Shown: piece after piece, positions 55,052 to 64,000 of the stretch | Layout of the letters: every line of letters starts with the position of its first letter | How positions within the stretch are numbered: position 1 is the stretch's first letter | Source of the DNA: Xenorhabdus szentirmaii DSM 16338 | Lineage (GTDB): Bacteria > Pseudomonadota > Gammaproteobacteria > Enterobacterales > Enterobacteriaceae | Assembly (NCBI RefSeq): GCF_002632585.1 | Contig: NZ_NIBV01000001.1 | Location: 1,817,203-1,881,202, forward strand | Reading direction: 5' to 3' | DNA length: 64,000 nucleotides | Position numbers and translations under genes: made by a program | The notes under the pieces: model-generated | Databases searched by the model: none | Told to the model about the DNA's origin: nothing | The model's input: only the letters and a program-made list of their open reading frames with translations

Positions 55052-55934
55052 TATTAATAACTTTTTTTGGCGGAACCGAATTTATATTCCAACCGACGAT
55101 AGCCTCTTTCAGCAGTTGCTCTTTAGTCAAATCCTGCCAGCCGGCAATAGTCGGTTGATTTAAAAATGATAATGCCTCAATAAGCAATGGCCTTGGATCA
55201 TCCAATGGGATCGGTTGGGCATGATTTTGCTTAGAGAGTTTATTTCCCTCTTTATTCAGCACGAGAGGTAAATGTGCATAATCTGGTATCGTGAAATTAA
55301 GGTGATGATACAGTGATAATTGACGGCCTGTCGGCTCAATTAAATCTGCTCCTCTGACAATTTCAGTGACGCCTTGGTAATTATCATCAATTACAACGAC
55401 AAGATTATAGGCAAATAAACTATCTTTGCGATGAATAATGAAATCTTCTTCAGCCATTTTACCGGGGACAGCGATATTCCCTTGCAATTTATCGTAAAAA
55501 CCGTAAACGGGATGAAGTTGTTTCAGCCGGATTGCGGCATTGCCTTCGGGGAGGTGCAGGTGCCGGCAATGGCCATCATAAAATCCCCCCAGTTTCTGAA
55601 TGCGCTGGCGAGTACAGGTACAGCAATAGCTGTTTTCCTGTTGTTTCAATTGGTCAAGAACAGCGTGATAAGCGTCATGCCGCCTGGATTGATAGAGAAC
55701 ATCGTCATCCCAGCAAAGGCCATAGTGTTCAAGGGCTTTTAATATCCGGCCCGCTGCTCCGGGAACTTCTCTCGGAGGATCAATATCATCAATGCGCATC
55801 AGCCATTTCCCATGCTGGGCACGGGCTTGCAAGTAGCTGCCCAATGCTGTGACCAAGGAACCGAAATGGAGATCGCCGGAAGGTGATGGAGCGAAGCGCC
55901 CGATATATGATGGGAAATATTCAGATTGAGTCAT
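54984..55934 (-). CDS. gluQ: Glutamyl-Q tRNA(Asp) synthetase with repeat-encoded tail
   Basis: GluQ (YadB) glutamylates the queuosine base of tRNA-Asp. The 316-residue protein resembles the GluRS catalytic core: [25 protein letters not shown] (HIGH-like), a zinc motif in CCTCTRQRI and DGHC, and [11 protein letters not shown] (KMSKS-like). The last 21 residues, from LYPMDFKL to NPREHR, are read from the palindromic repeat at 54921-55051, so the native C-terminus has been replaced. Catalytic parts are intact. It lies between dksA and pcnB, as in E. coli. Confidence 0.93.
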   Translation of the reverse strand: MTQSEYFPSYIGRFAPSPSGDLHFGSLVTALGSYLQARAQHGKWLMRIDDIDPPREVPGAAGRILKALEHYGLCWDDDVLYQSRRHDAYHAVLDQLKQQENSYCCTCTRQRIQKLGGFYDGHCRHLHLPEGNAAIRLKQLHPVYGFYDKLQGNIAVPGKMAEEDFIIHRKDSLFAYNLVVVIDDNYQGVTEIVRGADLIEPTGRQLSLYHHLNFTIPDYAHLPLVLNKEGNKLSKQNHAQPIPLDDPRPLLIEALSFLNQPTIAGWQDLTKEQLLKEAIVGWNINSVPPKKVINRLYPMDFKLHRGGKRVNPREHR

Positions 55935-55972
55935 GTTGGAGTCAATATAGGGTGATACGGCGCTGAATAGCG

Positions 55973-56109
55973 CCGTACTTAACCCATGTACTTATTATGT
56001 ACCTGTGTACTGATGTACCTGTCATGTATCTGAATAGCCTATGTCCTTGCCATGTACTTATATGCACGTGCCAAGTACTTATCCAGCCACTTATTATTCA
56101 GGTACTTAT
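55973..56109. repeat. Irregular short repeats of (C)ATGTAC-type words
   Basis: Words such as ATGTACTTA, ATGTACCTG, ATGTATCTG, AAGTACTTA and GGTACTTAT recur about ten times in 137 bp between dksA and gluQ. They include several CATGTAC and GTAC palindromes. No regular unit length. Confidence 0.6.
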
Positions 56110-56113
56110 ACAG

Positions 56114-56569
56114 TTAGCCTGCCATTTGCTTTTCGCGAATTTCAGCCAACGTTTTACAGTCAATACATAAATCGGCTGTAGGACGAGCTTCTAAACGGCG
56201 GATGCCGATTTCAACCCCACAGGATTCACAATAGCCAAAGTCGTCCTCTTCGACTTTTTTCAGCGTTTTCTCGATCTTTTTAATCAATTTACGCTCACGA
56301 TCCCGATTACGTAATTCAAGACTGAACTCTTCTTCTTGCGCCGCACGGTCAACCGGATCAGGGAAGTTCGCTGCCTCATCTTGCATATGAGATACAGTAC
56401 GGTCTACTTCATCCCTGAGTTGATTGCGCCATGCTTCCAGAATCAGCTTGAAATGCTCTAACTGGGCATCGTTCATGTATTCTTCGCCTGCCTTTTCCTG
56501 GTAAGGTTCTACCCCAGCGATGGCGAGAATGCTCAAGGACGAGGTTTTACGTTTTTGCCCTTCTTGCAT
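56114..56569 (-). CDS. dksA: RNA polymerase-binding transcription factor DksA
   Basis: DksA enters the RNA polymerase secondary channel and, with ppGpp, adjusts transcription to nutrient state. The 151-residue protein is nearly identical to E. coli DksA (same length). It has the coiled-coil tip with its two Asp ([14 protein letters not shown]), the zinc-finger cysteines CESC and CIDC, and the C-terminal IREKQMAG. A long AT-rich leader precedes it. The block dksA-sfsA follows E. coli order. Confidence 0.98.
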   Translation of the reverse strand: MQEGQKRKTSSLSILAIAGVEPYQEKAGEEYMNDAQLEHFKLILEAWRNQLRDEVDRTVSHMQDEAANFPDPVDRAAQEEEFSLELRNRDRERKLIKKIEKTLKKVEEDDFGYCESCGVEIGIRRLEARPTADLCIDCKTLAEIREKQMAG

Positions 56570-56764
56570 AATGCTTCTCCTTACACACGCACTATCAAAT
56601 GAGCCCCCAACAGTAGGGGGAAAAAAATAGGCCGCTATAAATAGCAGATGACTGCGAGGTTGGCAATTGTTCCTGTCATTAGTTTTGCAATGGTGTGAAG
56701 ACAGCCGTGTTTACTGTCTAAATATATTGCTAAACCGGCCTCACAATTATGTTCTGTTTATAAA

Positions 56765-57475
56765 TTATCCTATTGATAGAAAAGGTAATTTTTCACCCAG
56801 AAACATCCCGTCTTCTGTTATATCAGCCAGATAACAAATTACTTCGACTCCTGATTTAGCTGCTTGTTCCAAAAGAAAAGCATAATCATGGTCAATATGT
56901 TTTGCTGCCGCAACCTGATTGATTCCCGAGTGTAAAACAGCAAAGAACAAGACAGCACGCTGACCTTGTTGTGCTATCAATGATAGCTCACGTAAATGTT
57001 TTTGCCCGCGAATTGTGACAGCATCGGGAAAATAACCATAATTACCTTGTAGCAAGGTGACTGACTTGACTTCAATATAACAGTTAACTTTTTGTTTTGA
57101 CTCTAATAATAAATCTATCCTGCTTTTCTCTTTTCCATAGCTAACCTCACGCTTTATCTGTTCATAATCAGATAATTCTGAAATAACTTTTTTTGCGATG
57201 GCTTCATGAACTAAATCGTTCGCCCTGAGGGTATTAACGCAAATCCAGTGCCCGTGTTGAGTGTGTGTCAGTTCCCAACTATTGGGGTATTTGCGTTTGG
57301 GATTGTCCGATGTAGAGTACCAGACGGTATCTCCTGGCGTAGCACAGCCCGTCATTGCGCCGGTATTGGCACAATGTATGGTGAGTGTTTCTCCTTCCGG
57401 GGTCAGAACATCAGCCAGAAAGCGTTTATAACGACGGATTAATGTGGCAGGTTTCAGGGGAGATGCAAATTGCAT
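56765..57475 (-). CDS. sfsA: Sugar fermentation stimulation protein A
   Basis: SfsA is a DNA-binding protein with an OB-like N-terminal domain and a nuclease-like C-terminal fold; in E. coli it can activate mal genes with CRP. The 236-residue protein shows [27 protein letters not shown], the DLLLE and [10 protein letters not shown] motifs of restriction-endonuclease-like sites and the AVLFFAV strand. It is upstream of dksA on the same strand. In E. coli ligT (thpR) comes next; it is absent here. Confidence 0.94.
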   Translation of the reverse strand: MQFASPLKPATLIRRYKRFLADVLTPEGETLTIHCANTGAMTGCATPGDTVWYSTSDNPKRKYPNSWELTHTQHGHWICVNTLRANDLVHEAIAKKVISELSDYEQIKREVSYGKEKSRIDLLLESKQKVNCYIEVKSVTLLQGNYGYFPDAVTIRGQKHLRELSLIAQQGQRAVLFFAVLHSGINQVAAAKHIDHDYAFLLEQAAKSGVEVICYLADITEDGMFLGEKLPFLSIG

Positions 57476-57510
57476 AAATTTTCCTTTATTTCAATATCAT
57501 TGGTAAAAAC

Positions 57511-57677
57511 CACCGTCTTTAGACGGTGACTTTGACTTTAATTTTTTGACCTATGCGCGTTTACGAGGTGCGTGGTTCGACGACTTTCAGTCGTCGGCAC
57601 CGAAGTGCGCTAACCCACCTACTTCAGTAGGTGGTAGTTAAGTTGGGGTGTCGCGCAATCCCGTCCGCTGGGACGGG
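57511..57677. mobile_element. Cluster of perfect hairpins, probable IS200/IS605-derived mini-element
   Basis: Four perfect small hairpins in 167 bp: CACCGTCT-TT-AGACGGTG (57511-57528), CGACGACT-TTC-AGTCGTCG (57578-57596), CCACCTACT-TC-AGTAGGTGG (57615-57634) and CCCGTCC-GCTG-GGACGGG (57660-57677). Tiny loops and subterminal palindromes like these mark IS200/IS605 ends and their guide-RNA scaffolds. No transposase or TnpB frame is left. It sits between sfsA and hrpB, where ligT is expected. Confidence 0.6.
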
Positions 57678-57791
57678 AAGGAGATCAAAACCAGTGATTG
57701 GCAATCCTGAGGGAACGACAACCTCTTATTGACCTACTTTCAATGACCTGAAAGTTGAAATGATCTGAAAGTCGATGAAACGAAATCAAAG

Positions 57792-60356
57792 ATGCCAATG
57801 CTACAATGGCACACATTGAAAGTTAATCCATATGGTGAACCTTTGTTATTACCCATTTATGATGTGGTGGAATCTGTCATTGCGGCGTTGAAAACGTCAC
57901 GTCAGGTATTGCTGCATGCGCCGACAGGGGCGGGAAAATCAACCGGATTGCCGTTGGCAATTTTAGATAAGTCTCCCTTGTCTGGCCGCATCATTATGTT
58001 GGAGCCCAGGCGTCTTGCTGCGCGCAGTGTCGCTGAGCGTCTCGCTGAGCAACTGAATGAGCCGGTTGGCGTGACTGTGGGTTATCGGATGCGGGCGGAA
58101 ACGAAAGTCAGTGCTTCCACACGCCTTGAAGTTGTGACCGAGGGGGTTTTGGCTCGGATGCTTCAGCAAGATCCGGAATTAAACGGTGTTTCCCTCGTCA
58201 TCCTTGATGAATTCCATGAACGCAGTTTGCAGGCGGATCTTGCACTGGCGCTGTTGCTGGATGTACAGGAAGGATTACGTGACGATTTGCGGGTATTGGT
58301 GATGTCGGCAACGTTGGATAATCAGCGCCTTTCTTCGTTATTGCCGGATGCCCCCGTCATTGTTTCAGAAGGGCGCAGTTATCCGGTGGCGAGATCTTAT
58401 CACCCGCTTCCTGCTCACCAGCCTTTTGAGCAATCAGTCGGATCGGCGGTATTGCGTTTATTGCAGCAAGACACGGGGTCATTACTGCTGTTTCTGCCCG
58501 GAGTCAGTGAGATTCAGCGTGTTCTGGCGCAGCTGGAAGGCAAGGTGAATGAAGATACGCTATTGTGCCCGCTGTATGGTGCGTTATCCCTGTCAGATCA
58601 ACGCAGGGCAATTGCGCCTGCGCCAACCGGTATGCGTAAAGTCGTTTTGGCCACCAATATTGCAGAAACCAGTCTGACCATTGAGGGCATCCGGCTGGTT
58701 GTGGACAGCGGGCTTGAACGAACCAGCCGGTTTGAACCCAAAAGCGGGCTGACACGCTTGATAACACAGCGTATCAGTCAGGCGTCAATGGTTCAGCGCG
58801 CAGGGCGTGCCGGGCGATTGGAGGCCGGGGTTTGCTGGCATCTTTTCAGTCAGGAGCAAGCAGAAAGAGCCCCGGAACACAGTGAACCGGAAATCCTGCA
58901 TTCAGATTTAAGCAGCCTGTTGCTTTCTTTATTGCAATGGGGATGCCGTGACAGCAATCAGCTCCATTGGCTCGACAACCCGCCACAACCGGCACTGGCG
59001 GTTGCAGGCGCGTTATTGCAGCGATTGGGGGCTTTGGATGACAAACAACAACTAACCGCTCGTGGCTGGCAAATGGCAGGATCTGGCAGTGAACCACGCT
59101 TGGCCGCAATATTATGCTCAGGGAAAATATTGCATGCAGGTAAAGTGCCTTGTTCAGCACCCGGACAACGTCATGTGGCCTTGGCTGCCGCGGCCAAACT
59201 GGTGGCTATTTTGGAAGATCCCCCGCGTCGCGGGCATACAGACCTCATTGACTGGATAGCGTCGAATCAGCGCCATTGGCAGCAACGGACAAGTCAACTT
59301 ATCAGAAGCCTTGTTGGTCAGCATGAACAGCGGGAGATTGGCAACGCTCTTGAGAATGTCAGCCCTGATCTTATTGCAGAATTACTGGTACAGGGTTTTC
59401 CTGATCGGATCGCTAAAAATCGTGATAATCAGGGGCGTTTCCAGTTAACCAATGGATCAGGTGTTGCTCTGGAGCGCGAAGATCCGCTCTCCGGCGAGTC
59501 CTGGTTGGTTATTCCATCATTGCAACTTCCGTCATTGCAGCAAGGCAACAGCAACCCGGATGCGCGGGGATTGCTGGCCTGTTCATTGAACATCGAACAG
59601 ATTATACGGCAACATCCGCTTTTGTTTACTGAACATGCAGCTGTGGAATGGGATGATTGCAAAGGGTCATTGCGGGCATGGAAACGCTTGCAGTGCGGGC
59701 GTTTGATTGTCAGGGCCCAACCTCTGAGCAAGCCTTCCGAATCGGAATTGCACGAAGCATTACTGAACTGGGTCCGGCAGGAAGGAGTATCTGTACTGAA
59801 TTGGTCGCCGGATGCAGTGCAGTTGCGCATTCGCCTGCAAAGGGCAACAGAATGGTTACCGGAAGTGGCATGGCCGGCAGTCGATGATGATGCATTGCTG
59901 AGTTCACTTGAACAATGGTTATTGCCTGCCTTGGGAGGTGTCAGTGATTTGAAAGGACTGCGTCAGGTTGAACTGTTCCCCTGTCTGATGGATTTGCTTG
60001 ACTGGCAACAGCGGCAAATACTGGATAATGAACTGCCTACTAATTACACTGTGCCAACGGGAAGCAAAATGACTATCCGGTATTTTAACGAAAAGCCCCC
60101 CGTTTTGTCCGTGAGGATGCAGGAAATGTACGGGGAGCAGCAAAATCCGGTATTGGCGAAAGGGCGGGTTCCGCTTGTCATTGAATTACTGTCACCCGCC
60201 CATCGCCCCTTGCAGATTACGCAAGATCTTGCTGCCTTCTGGCGTGGTGCTTACCGGGATGTGCAAAAAGAGATGAAAGGGCGTTACCCCAAACACTTAT
60301 GGCCGGATGATCCTGCCAACACCGCACCAACACGACGTGTGAAAAAATACATGTAA
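57792..60356 (+). CDS. hrpB: ATP-dependent helicase HrpB
   Basis: HrpB is a DExH-box RNA helicase-like ATPase with an unclear cellular role. The 854-residue protein has Walker A HAPTGAGKST, motif II ILDEFHERS (DEFH), motif III VMSATLDN, motif VI QRAGRAGRL, then the HA2/OB-like and HrpB-specific C-terminal regions ending in GRYPKHLWPDDPANTAPTRRVKKYM, as in E. coli HrpB. It has about 15 extra N-terminal residues; two ATGs (57792, 57798) are possible. It is divergent from sfsA and followed by mrcB at 80 bp. Confidence 0.95.
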   Translation: MPMLQWHTLKVNPYGEPLLLPIYDVVESVIAALKTSRQVLLHAPTGAGKSTGLPLAILDKSPLSGRIIMLEPRRLAARSVAERLAEQLNEPVGVTVGYRMRAETKVSASTRLEVVTEGVLARMLQQDPELNGVSLVILDEFHERSLQADLALALLLDVQEGLRDDLRVLVMSATLDNQRLSSLLPDAPVIVSEGRSYPVARSYHPLPAHQPFEQSVGSAVLRLLQQDTGSLLLFLPGVSEIQRVLAQLEGKVNEDTLLCPLYGALSLSDQRRAIAPAPTGMRKVVLATNIAETSLTIEGIRLVVDSGLERTSRFEPKSGLTRLITQRISQASMVQRAGRAGRLEAGVCWHLFSQEQAERAPEHSEPEILHSDLSSLLLSLLQWGCRDSNQLHWLDNPPQPALAVAGALLQRLGALDDKQQLTARGWQMAGSGSEPRLAAILCSGKILHAGKVPCSAPGQRHVALAAAAKLVAILEDPPRRGHTDLIDWIASNQRHWQQRTSQLIRSLVGQHEQREIGNALENVSPDLIAELLVQGFPDRIAKNRDNQGRFQLTNGSGVALEREDPLSGESWLVIPSLQLPSLQQGNSNPDARGLLACSLNIEQIIRQHPLLFTEHAAVEWDDCKGSLRAWKRLQCGRLIVRAQPLSKPSESELHEALLNWVRQEGVSVLNWSPDAVQLRIRLQRATEWLPEVAWPAVDDDALLSSLEQWLLPALGGVSDLKGLRQVELFPCLMDLLDWQQRQILDNELPTNYTVPTGSKMTIRYFNEKPPVLSVRMQEMYGEQQNPVLAKGRVPLVIELLSPAHRPLQITQDLAAFWRGAYRDVQKEMKGRYPKHLWPDDPANTAPTRRVKKYM

Positions 60357-60436
60357 CCGTTAACAAAGAACGCGATCGGCGGGATAACTATGATGATTAT
60401 GAAGATGATGATTTTGACGACGACGAGGATGGAATC

Positions 60437-62776
60437 ATGACGAACAAAAGGAAGAATGTCCGCCCACAGAAAAACCAGCCCGCTAAAAAGAAGGGAAAAT
60501 ACAGGTTTTTTTGGTTAATGCTGAAAATCTTTATTGTATTGTCGGTACTGTTTGCGGCATATGTTCTGTATCTGGATAACAAAGTACGCGAGCGTATGGA
60601 TGGTCAGGTCTGGAAATTGCCCGCGGCCGTTTACGGCAGGATGGTCAATCTTGAACCGGGCATGAACTACAACAAAAACGAAATGATCAGTTTGCTGGAG
60701 GGCATGCAATACCATCAGGTGACCAAAATCAACCGGCCCGGTGAATTCGTGGCCAAGGGAAACAGCATTGAGATATTGCGTCGTCACTTTGATTTTCCTG
60801 ATGGCCCGGAAGGGCAGATCCTGGCCCGTTTGGTTTTTGAAAATAACCATATCCGCAGTATCGAAAACATGGAGAACCATCGTCAGTTCGGTTTTTTCCG
60901 TCTTGATCCGAAATTGATTACGATGATTCAGTCGGCGGATGGAGAACAGCGTTTGTTTGTTCCGCTTTCGGATTTCCCAAAATCACTGACTGAGGCTCTG
61001 CTGGAAACAGAAGATCGTTATTTCTATGAGCATGATGGCGTTCGCCCGCTGTCTATTGCCCGTGCGGTTATCGCCAACCTGATGGCCGGGCGCACTATTC
61101 AGGGAGGGAGTACCCTGACGCAACAATTGGCGAAGAACCTGTTTCTTTCCAATGAAAAAACGCTGAGCCGTAAGCTGAATGAAGCCATTATGGCGTTACT
61201 GATTGATGCCCGTTATTCCAAAGAACGTATTCTTGAGTTGTACCTGAATGAAGTTTTCCTGGGGCAAAGCGGTAATGAACAAATTCATGGATTCCCGCTG
61301 GCAAGCTTGTACTATTTTGGTGTCCCGGTTGGTGAACTCACACAGGATCAGCAAGCGCTGCTGGTGGGGATGGTGAAAGGCGCGTCTTATTATAATCCGT
61401 GGCGTCATCCTAAAAACGCACTTGAACGTCGTAACGTGGTATTAAAAATTCTCCTGAGCCGAAATCTCATCAGCCAAGAAGACTATGACAAGAATGCCGC
61501 CCTCCCGCTTGGCGTGAAACACAAAAGTGAAGCGCTAAGACCACAACCCGCTTTTATGCAGTTGGTGCGTCAGGAATTGCAGGAAAAACTGGGAGAGAAA
61601 GTCAACGACTTAGCCGGTGTCAAAATCTTCACGACGTTAGATCCGGTTGCACAGAATGCAGCGGAAAAAGCCGTGGAAGAGGGAGTGGCCGAGCTGCGGA
61701 AAGGCAGAGCACGCAATCTTCCTGATCTGGAAGGTGCAATGGTGGTGGTTGACCGTTTCAGTGGCGAAGTTCGTGCGCTGGTGGGAGGGGCTCAACCCCA
61801 ATATGCCGGCTTTAACCGGGCATTAAACGCCCGCCGTTTGATTGGCTCTCTGTCTAAACCGGTGACTTATCTGACCGCATTGAGTCAACCGGACAAATAT
61901 CGGTTGAATACATGGTTGGCGGATGAACCCATTTCTATTCCGCTAGGCGGGGGGAAAACGTGGGAGCCGAGGAACTTTAGCCGTACTTTTGGCGGGCCGG
62001 TTATGTTGGTTGATGCCCTGGCACGTTCGATAAACGTCTCGACAGTCAATTTAGGGATGGACATTGGACTGGATCGCATTACCAGCACTTTGGTTTCCTT
62101 GGGTATTCCGGAGAAACAGATCCAGCAAGTTCCCGCTATGCTGCTGGGTGCCATTGAGCTGACTCCCATGGAAATGGCGCAGGTATTCCAGACCATAGCC
62201 AGTGGCGGTAATCGTGCAAAACTCTCCGCAGTGCGTTCTATTCTTGCTGAAAATGGCACACTGCTTTACCAGAGCTATCCACAGGCAGAGCGCGTAGTGT
62301 CGCCCCAAGCGGCTTATCTGACGTTATACGGTATGCAGCAAGTGGTGGCCCGGGGAACAGGGAGAAAGCTGGCCGAAAAATATGGCAAATACAATTTGGC
62401 AGGTAAAACCGGAACGACCAATGATCTTCGTGACACTTGGTTTACCGGCATTGATGGTAAAGAAGTCGCAGTGGTCTGGATTGGCCGTGATAACAATAAA
62501 CCGACTAATTTGGCAGGTGCGACGGGAGCATTGCCCATTTACCTGCATTATTTGAATAATGGAACGCCGTTGATGCTGAATAACCGCCCGCCTGAAGGCA
62601 TTGTGGATATGTCAATCAATGGAGATGGCAGTTTCAACTGCGCGGGAGACGGGATTAGGGTATTGCCGATTTGGACACATGATTCGCAGACCTTGTGCCA
62701 GCAATCCATACAGCCACCGATTGAGGAAGATGAAGAAGAAGCCCCTGATTGGCTGCGTGAGATGTTTGAACAGTAA
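60437..62776 (+). CDS. mrcB: Penicillin-binding protein 1B
   Basis: PBP1B polymerises (glycosyltransferase) and cross-links (transpeptidase) peptidoglycan. The 779-residue protein has one membrane segment (about 25-48), a UB2H domain (LEGMQYHQVTKINRPGEF), glycosyltransferase motifs LLETEDRYFYEHDGV and GGSTLTQQLAKNLFLS, and transpeptidase motifs SLSK (active Ser), SVN-like NVS and KTGTT. The start aligns with the internal start of the shorter gamma form in E. coli. Upstream DNA still encodes an acidic tail in frame (YDDYEDDDFDDDED, from 60389) but has no start codon before the stop at 60308. GAGG at 60425-60428 serves this ATG. Confidence 0.94.
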   Translation: MTNKRKNVRPQKNQPAKKKGKYRFFWLMLKIFIVLSVLFAAYVLYLDNKVRERMDGQVWKLPAAVYGRMVNLEPGMNYNKNEMISLLEGMQYHQVTKINRPGEFVAKGNSIEILRRHFDFPDGPEGQILARLVFENNHIRSIENMENHRQFGFFRLDPKLITMIQSADGEQRLFVPLSDFPKSLTEALLETEDRYFYEHDGVRPLSIARAVIANLMAGRTIQGGSTLTQQLAKNLFLSNEKTLSRKLNEAIMALLIDARYSKERILELYLNEVFLGQSGNEQIHGFPLASLYYFGVPVGELTQDQQALLVGMVKGASYYNPWRHPKNALERRNVVLKILLSRNLISQEDYDKNAALPLGVKHKSEALRPQPAFMQLVRQELQEKLGEKVNDLAGVKIFTTLDPVAQNAAEKAVEEGVAELRKGRARNLPDLEGAMVVVDRFSGEVRALVGGAQPQYAGFNRALNARRLIGSLSKPVTYLTALSQPDKYRLNTWLADEPISIPLGGGKTWEPRNFSRTFGGPVMLVDALARSINVSTVNLGMDIGLDRITSTLVSLGIPEKQIQQVPAMLLGAIELTPMEMAQVFQTIASGGNRAKLSAVRSILAENGTLLYQSYPQAERVVSPQAAYLTLYGMQQVVARGTGRKLAEKYGKYNLAGKTGTTNDLRDTWFTGIDGKEVAVVWIGRDNNKPTNLAGATGALPIYLHYLNNGTPLMLNNRPPEGIVDMSINGDGSFNCAGDGIRVLPIWTHDSQTLCQQSIQPPIEEDEEEAPDWLREMFEQ

Positions 62777-62804
62777 TTACGACACTAAACTGTCATGAAA
62801 TGCT

Positions 62805-62841
62805 ACTCTCCACCGTAATCGCAATTAGGTGGGGAGTTTTT
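62805..62841 (+). terminator. Terminator of mrcB
   Basis: ACTCTCCACC (62805-62814) and GGTGGGGAGT (62828-62837), one G-T pair, followed by five T. It lies 29 bases after the stop. Confidence 0.85.
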
Positions 62842-63184
62842 CTCCTTTATTTAACAGCAAATTATTTAGCAGAAATGGCAATGCTGTTTATTAATCATTT
62901 ATGTATTAAAGTAAAGCTGATATTTAGTACATAATATATAATTGATCATGCTTTTATTGCAATGTATTCAAATTGCTTTTTATCAAGCGGCCTGTTAGTT
63001 TAATAACATATGTTTGTTTTTGATGGGATAAATTTTTAAGGAATTTTTTTTAAAAACAACACTAATAAAATGCAATAATATTATTTTTATTTGAGAGTAT
63101 CATCTTGATTATTTTATTATTTACTAAAATGATGTACTGGATAACTTCAGTACATCTTGCATTCATATAATAAGTGCAACACCG
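62842..63184. other. AT-rich region between mrcB and the IS30 element
   Basis: No gene. A 9-bp inverted repeat (GATGTACTG at 63131-63139, CAGTACATC at 63148-63156) sits just before TTGCATTCATATAATAAGTG (63157 on), which probably includes the inverted-repeat end of the IS30-family element. The exact IS end is not determined. Confidence 0.5.
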
Positions 63185-64000
63185 TTATGAACGAAGTAAA
63201 CGAGTCGGTATTCCTTTAAATAACTCATTCGGTGTTTTATAACCTCGCGTTTTTCGAGGGCGTTTATTTAATCGGTTTGCCACGAGATTTATCTCCAATT
63301 CTGAGACTTTATTAAAATCAGTCCCTTTAGGAAAATAATCTCTGATTAATCCATTGGTATTCTCATTGATCCCTCTTTCCCAAGGGGAGTAGGGATGAGC
63401 AAAGAAGATTTTGGCCTCTAAATTTTTACTCAGACGTTCATGGTCAGCAAACTCTAAACCATTATCAAGCGTGATCGTTTTAATTTTATGTTTTATCGAT
63501 GATAAATGCCTTATGGCTGCTTTCACTACCGTTTTCGCCGTTTTCTTTTCCAGTTTAATTATGATGGTAAAGAGGGTTTTGCGTTCAACCAATGTCAATA
63601 AGGCACTTTTATGATCTTTTCCAACGATAGTGTCCCCTTCCCAATCACCAACACGTTGCTTTTTATCCACTATTTTTGGGCGTTCATCAATACTGATTCT
63701 GTTTTTGATTTTTCCTCTGCGTTCATAACTTCCATAACGTTTACGATACGGTTTTTTCGCTATCCTGAGATGTTGCCATAAATTCCCTCCCTGACTTTTA
63801 TCTTTATCAATAAGACGGTAAACCGTTTCATGATGTAAAGAGAGGGCCTTTTCTCGATTGAGATAGCCCACCGTTTGTTCAGGGCTTAAATCTTGCCAGA
63901 TTAATTCTTTGATCCACGTTATTACCTCGGATGTGACTTTGACGGCTTTTAGGGCTGAATGGCGGCGATCTAATGCCTGACACTGCGCCTGCTTAGGACA
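63185..64000 (-). mobile_element. IS30-family transposase (5' end cut by window edge)
   Basis: A 271-residue C-terminal part of a DDE transposase of the IS30 family; the frame stays open to the right edge, so the start lies outside. It begins with residues PKQAQCQALDRRHSALK and continues WQDLSPEQTVGYLNREK, typical IS30 helix-turn-helix surroundings. The catalytic residues are in DWEGDTIVGKD, TLDNGLEFADH and SPWERGINENTNGLIRDYFPKG. The end near 63185 (KGIPTRLLRS) looks complete. Functional status cannot be judged. Confidence 0.92.

Noticed and set aside
55973-56109. CRISPR-like array
   Set aside because: The repeated words are 7-9 bases, irregularly spaced and variable, without spacer structure or cas genes.

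Overview
The window is from an enterobacterial chromosome of about 43-45% GC, most likely Xenorhabdus or a close relative (Morganellaceae). Housekeeping proteins (BtsT, CyuP, SpeD, Hpt, DksA, HrpB) closely follow their E. coli counterparts. Several E. coli gene blocks keep their order: speD-speE-yacC, hpt/can-yadGH, panC-panB-folK-pcnB-gluQ-dksA-sfsA, and hrpB-mrcB. A dispersed palindromic element recurs in intergenic DNA, of a kind I associate from memory with Xenorhabdus and Photorhabdus.

Layout. 1-13 kb: the 5' part of mutS, a second type I methionine aminopeptidase, the pyruvate transporter btsT with yjiX and yjiA, an orphan FimB-type recombinase, the cysteine catabolism pair cyuP-cyuA, and a three-gene lipoprotein operon (CsgG-like, DUF4810, DUF799/GNA1162). 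13-27 kb: a MATE pump, then an orphan type VI secretion island: vgrG, a DUF4123 adaptor, three tandem immunity-type lipoproteins separated by fragments of an effector gene, a Tle1-type (DUF2235) phospholipase effector, a PAAR protein, a two-helix membrane protein and an IcmF/TssM-like protein without a Walker A motif. 27-30 kb: a gene-poor AT-rich stretch with a UhpA-like response regulator. 30-32 kb: speD, speE and yacC.

32-46 kb: an accessory island lying exactly where E. coli carries cueO and gcd, between yacC and hpt. Its core is a compact minus-strand operon: a stand-alone adenylation domain whose specificity residues read as the threonine code, a carrier protein, a SyrB2-like non-haem iron halogenase with the diagnostic His-x-Ala metal site, an AlaX-type aminoacyl-tRNA editing protein, an EamA exporter and a type II thioesterase. 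The simplest reading is that threonine is loaded on the carrier, chlorinated at C4, hydrolysed off and exported as free 4-chlorothreonine, while the editing protein clears mischarged tRNA. An XRE-cupin regulator lies convergently beside it. A second operon (unknown protein, cysteine desulfurase, MFS transporter), a small tautomerase and a large FAD/NAD(P)-binding protein flank it. The adenylation gene's 5' end and leader are partly duplicated upstream.

46-64 kb: conserved core genes with local oddities. pcnB has a conserved AUU start and an extended N-terminus. The gluQ C-terminus is read from an inserted repeat. The ligT/thpR site is occupied by a cluster of hairpins resembling an IS200/IS605-derived mini-element. 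The region upstream of mrcB still encodes the acidic PBP1B tail in frame but has no start codon for it. The window ends in an IS30-family transposase cut by the right edge. I saw no tRNA, rRNA or CRISPR array.
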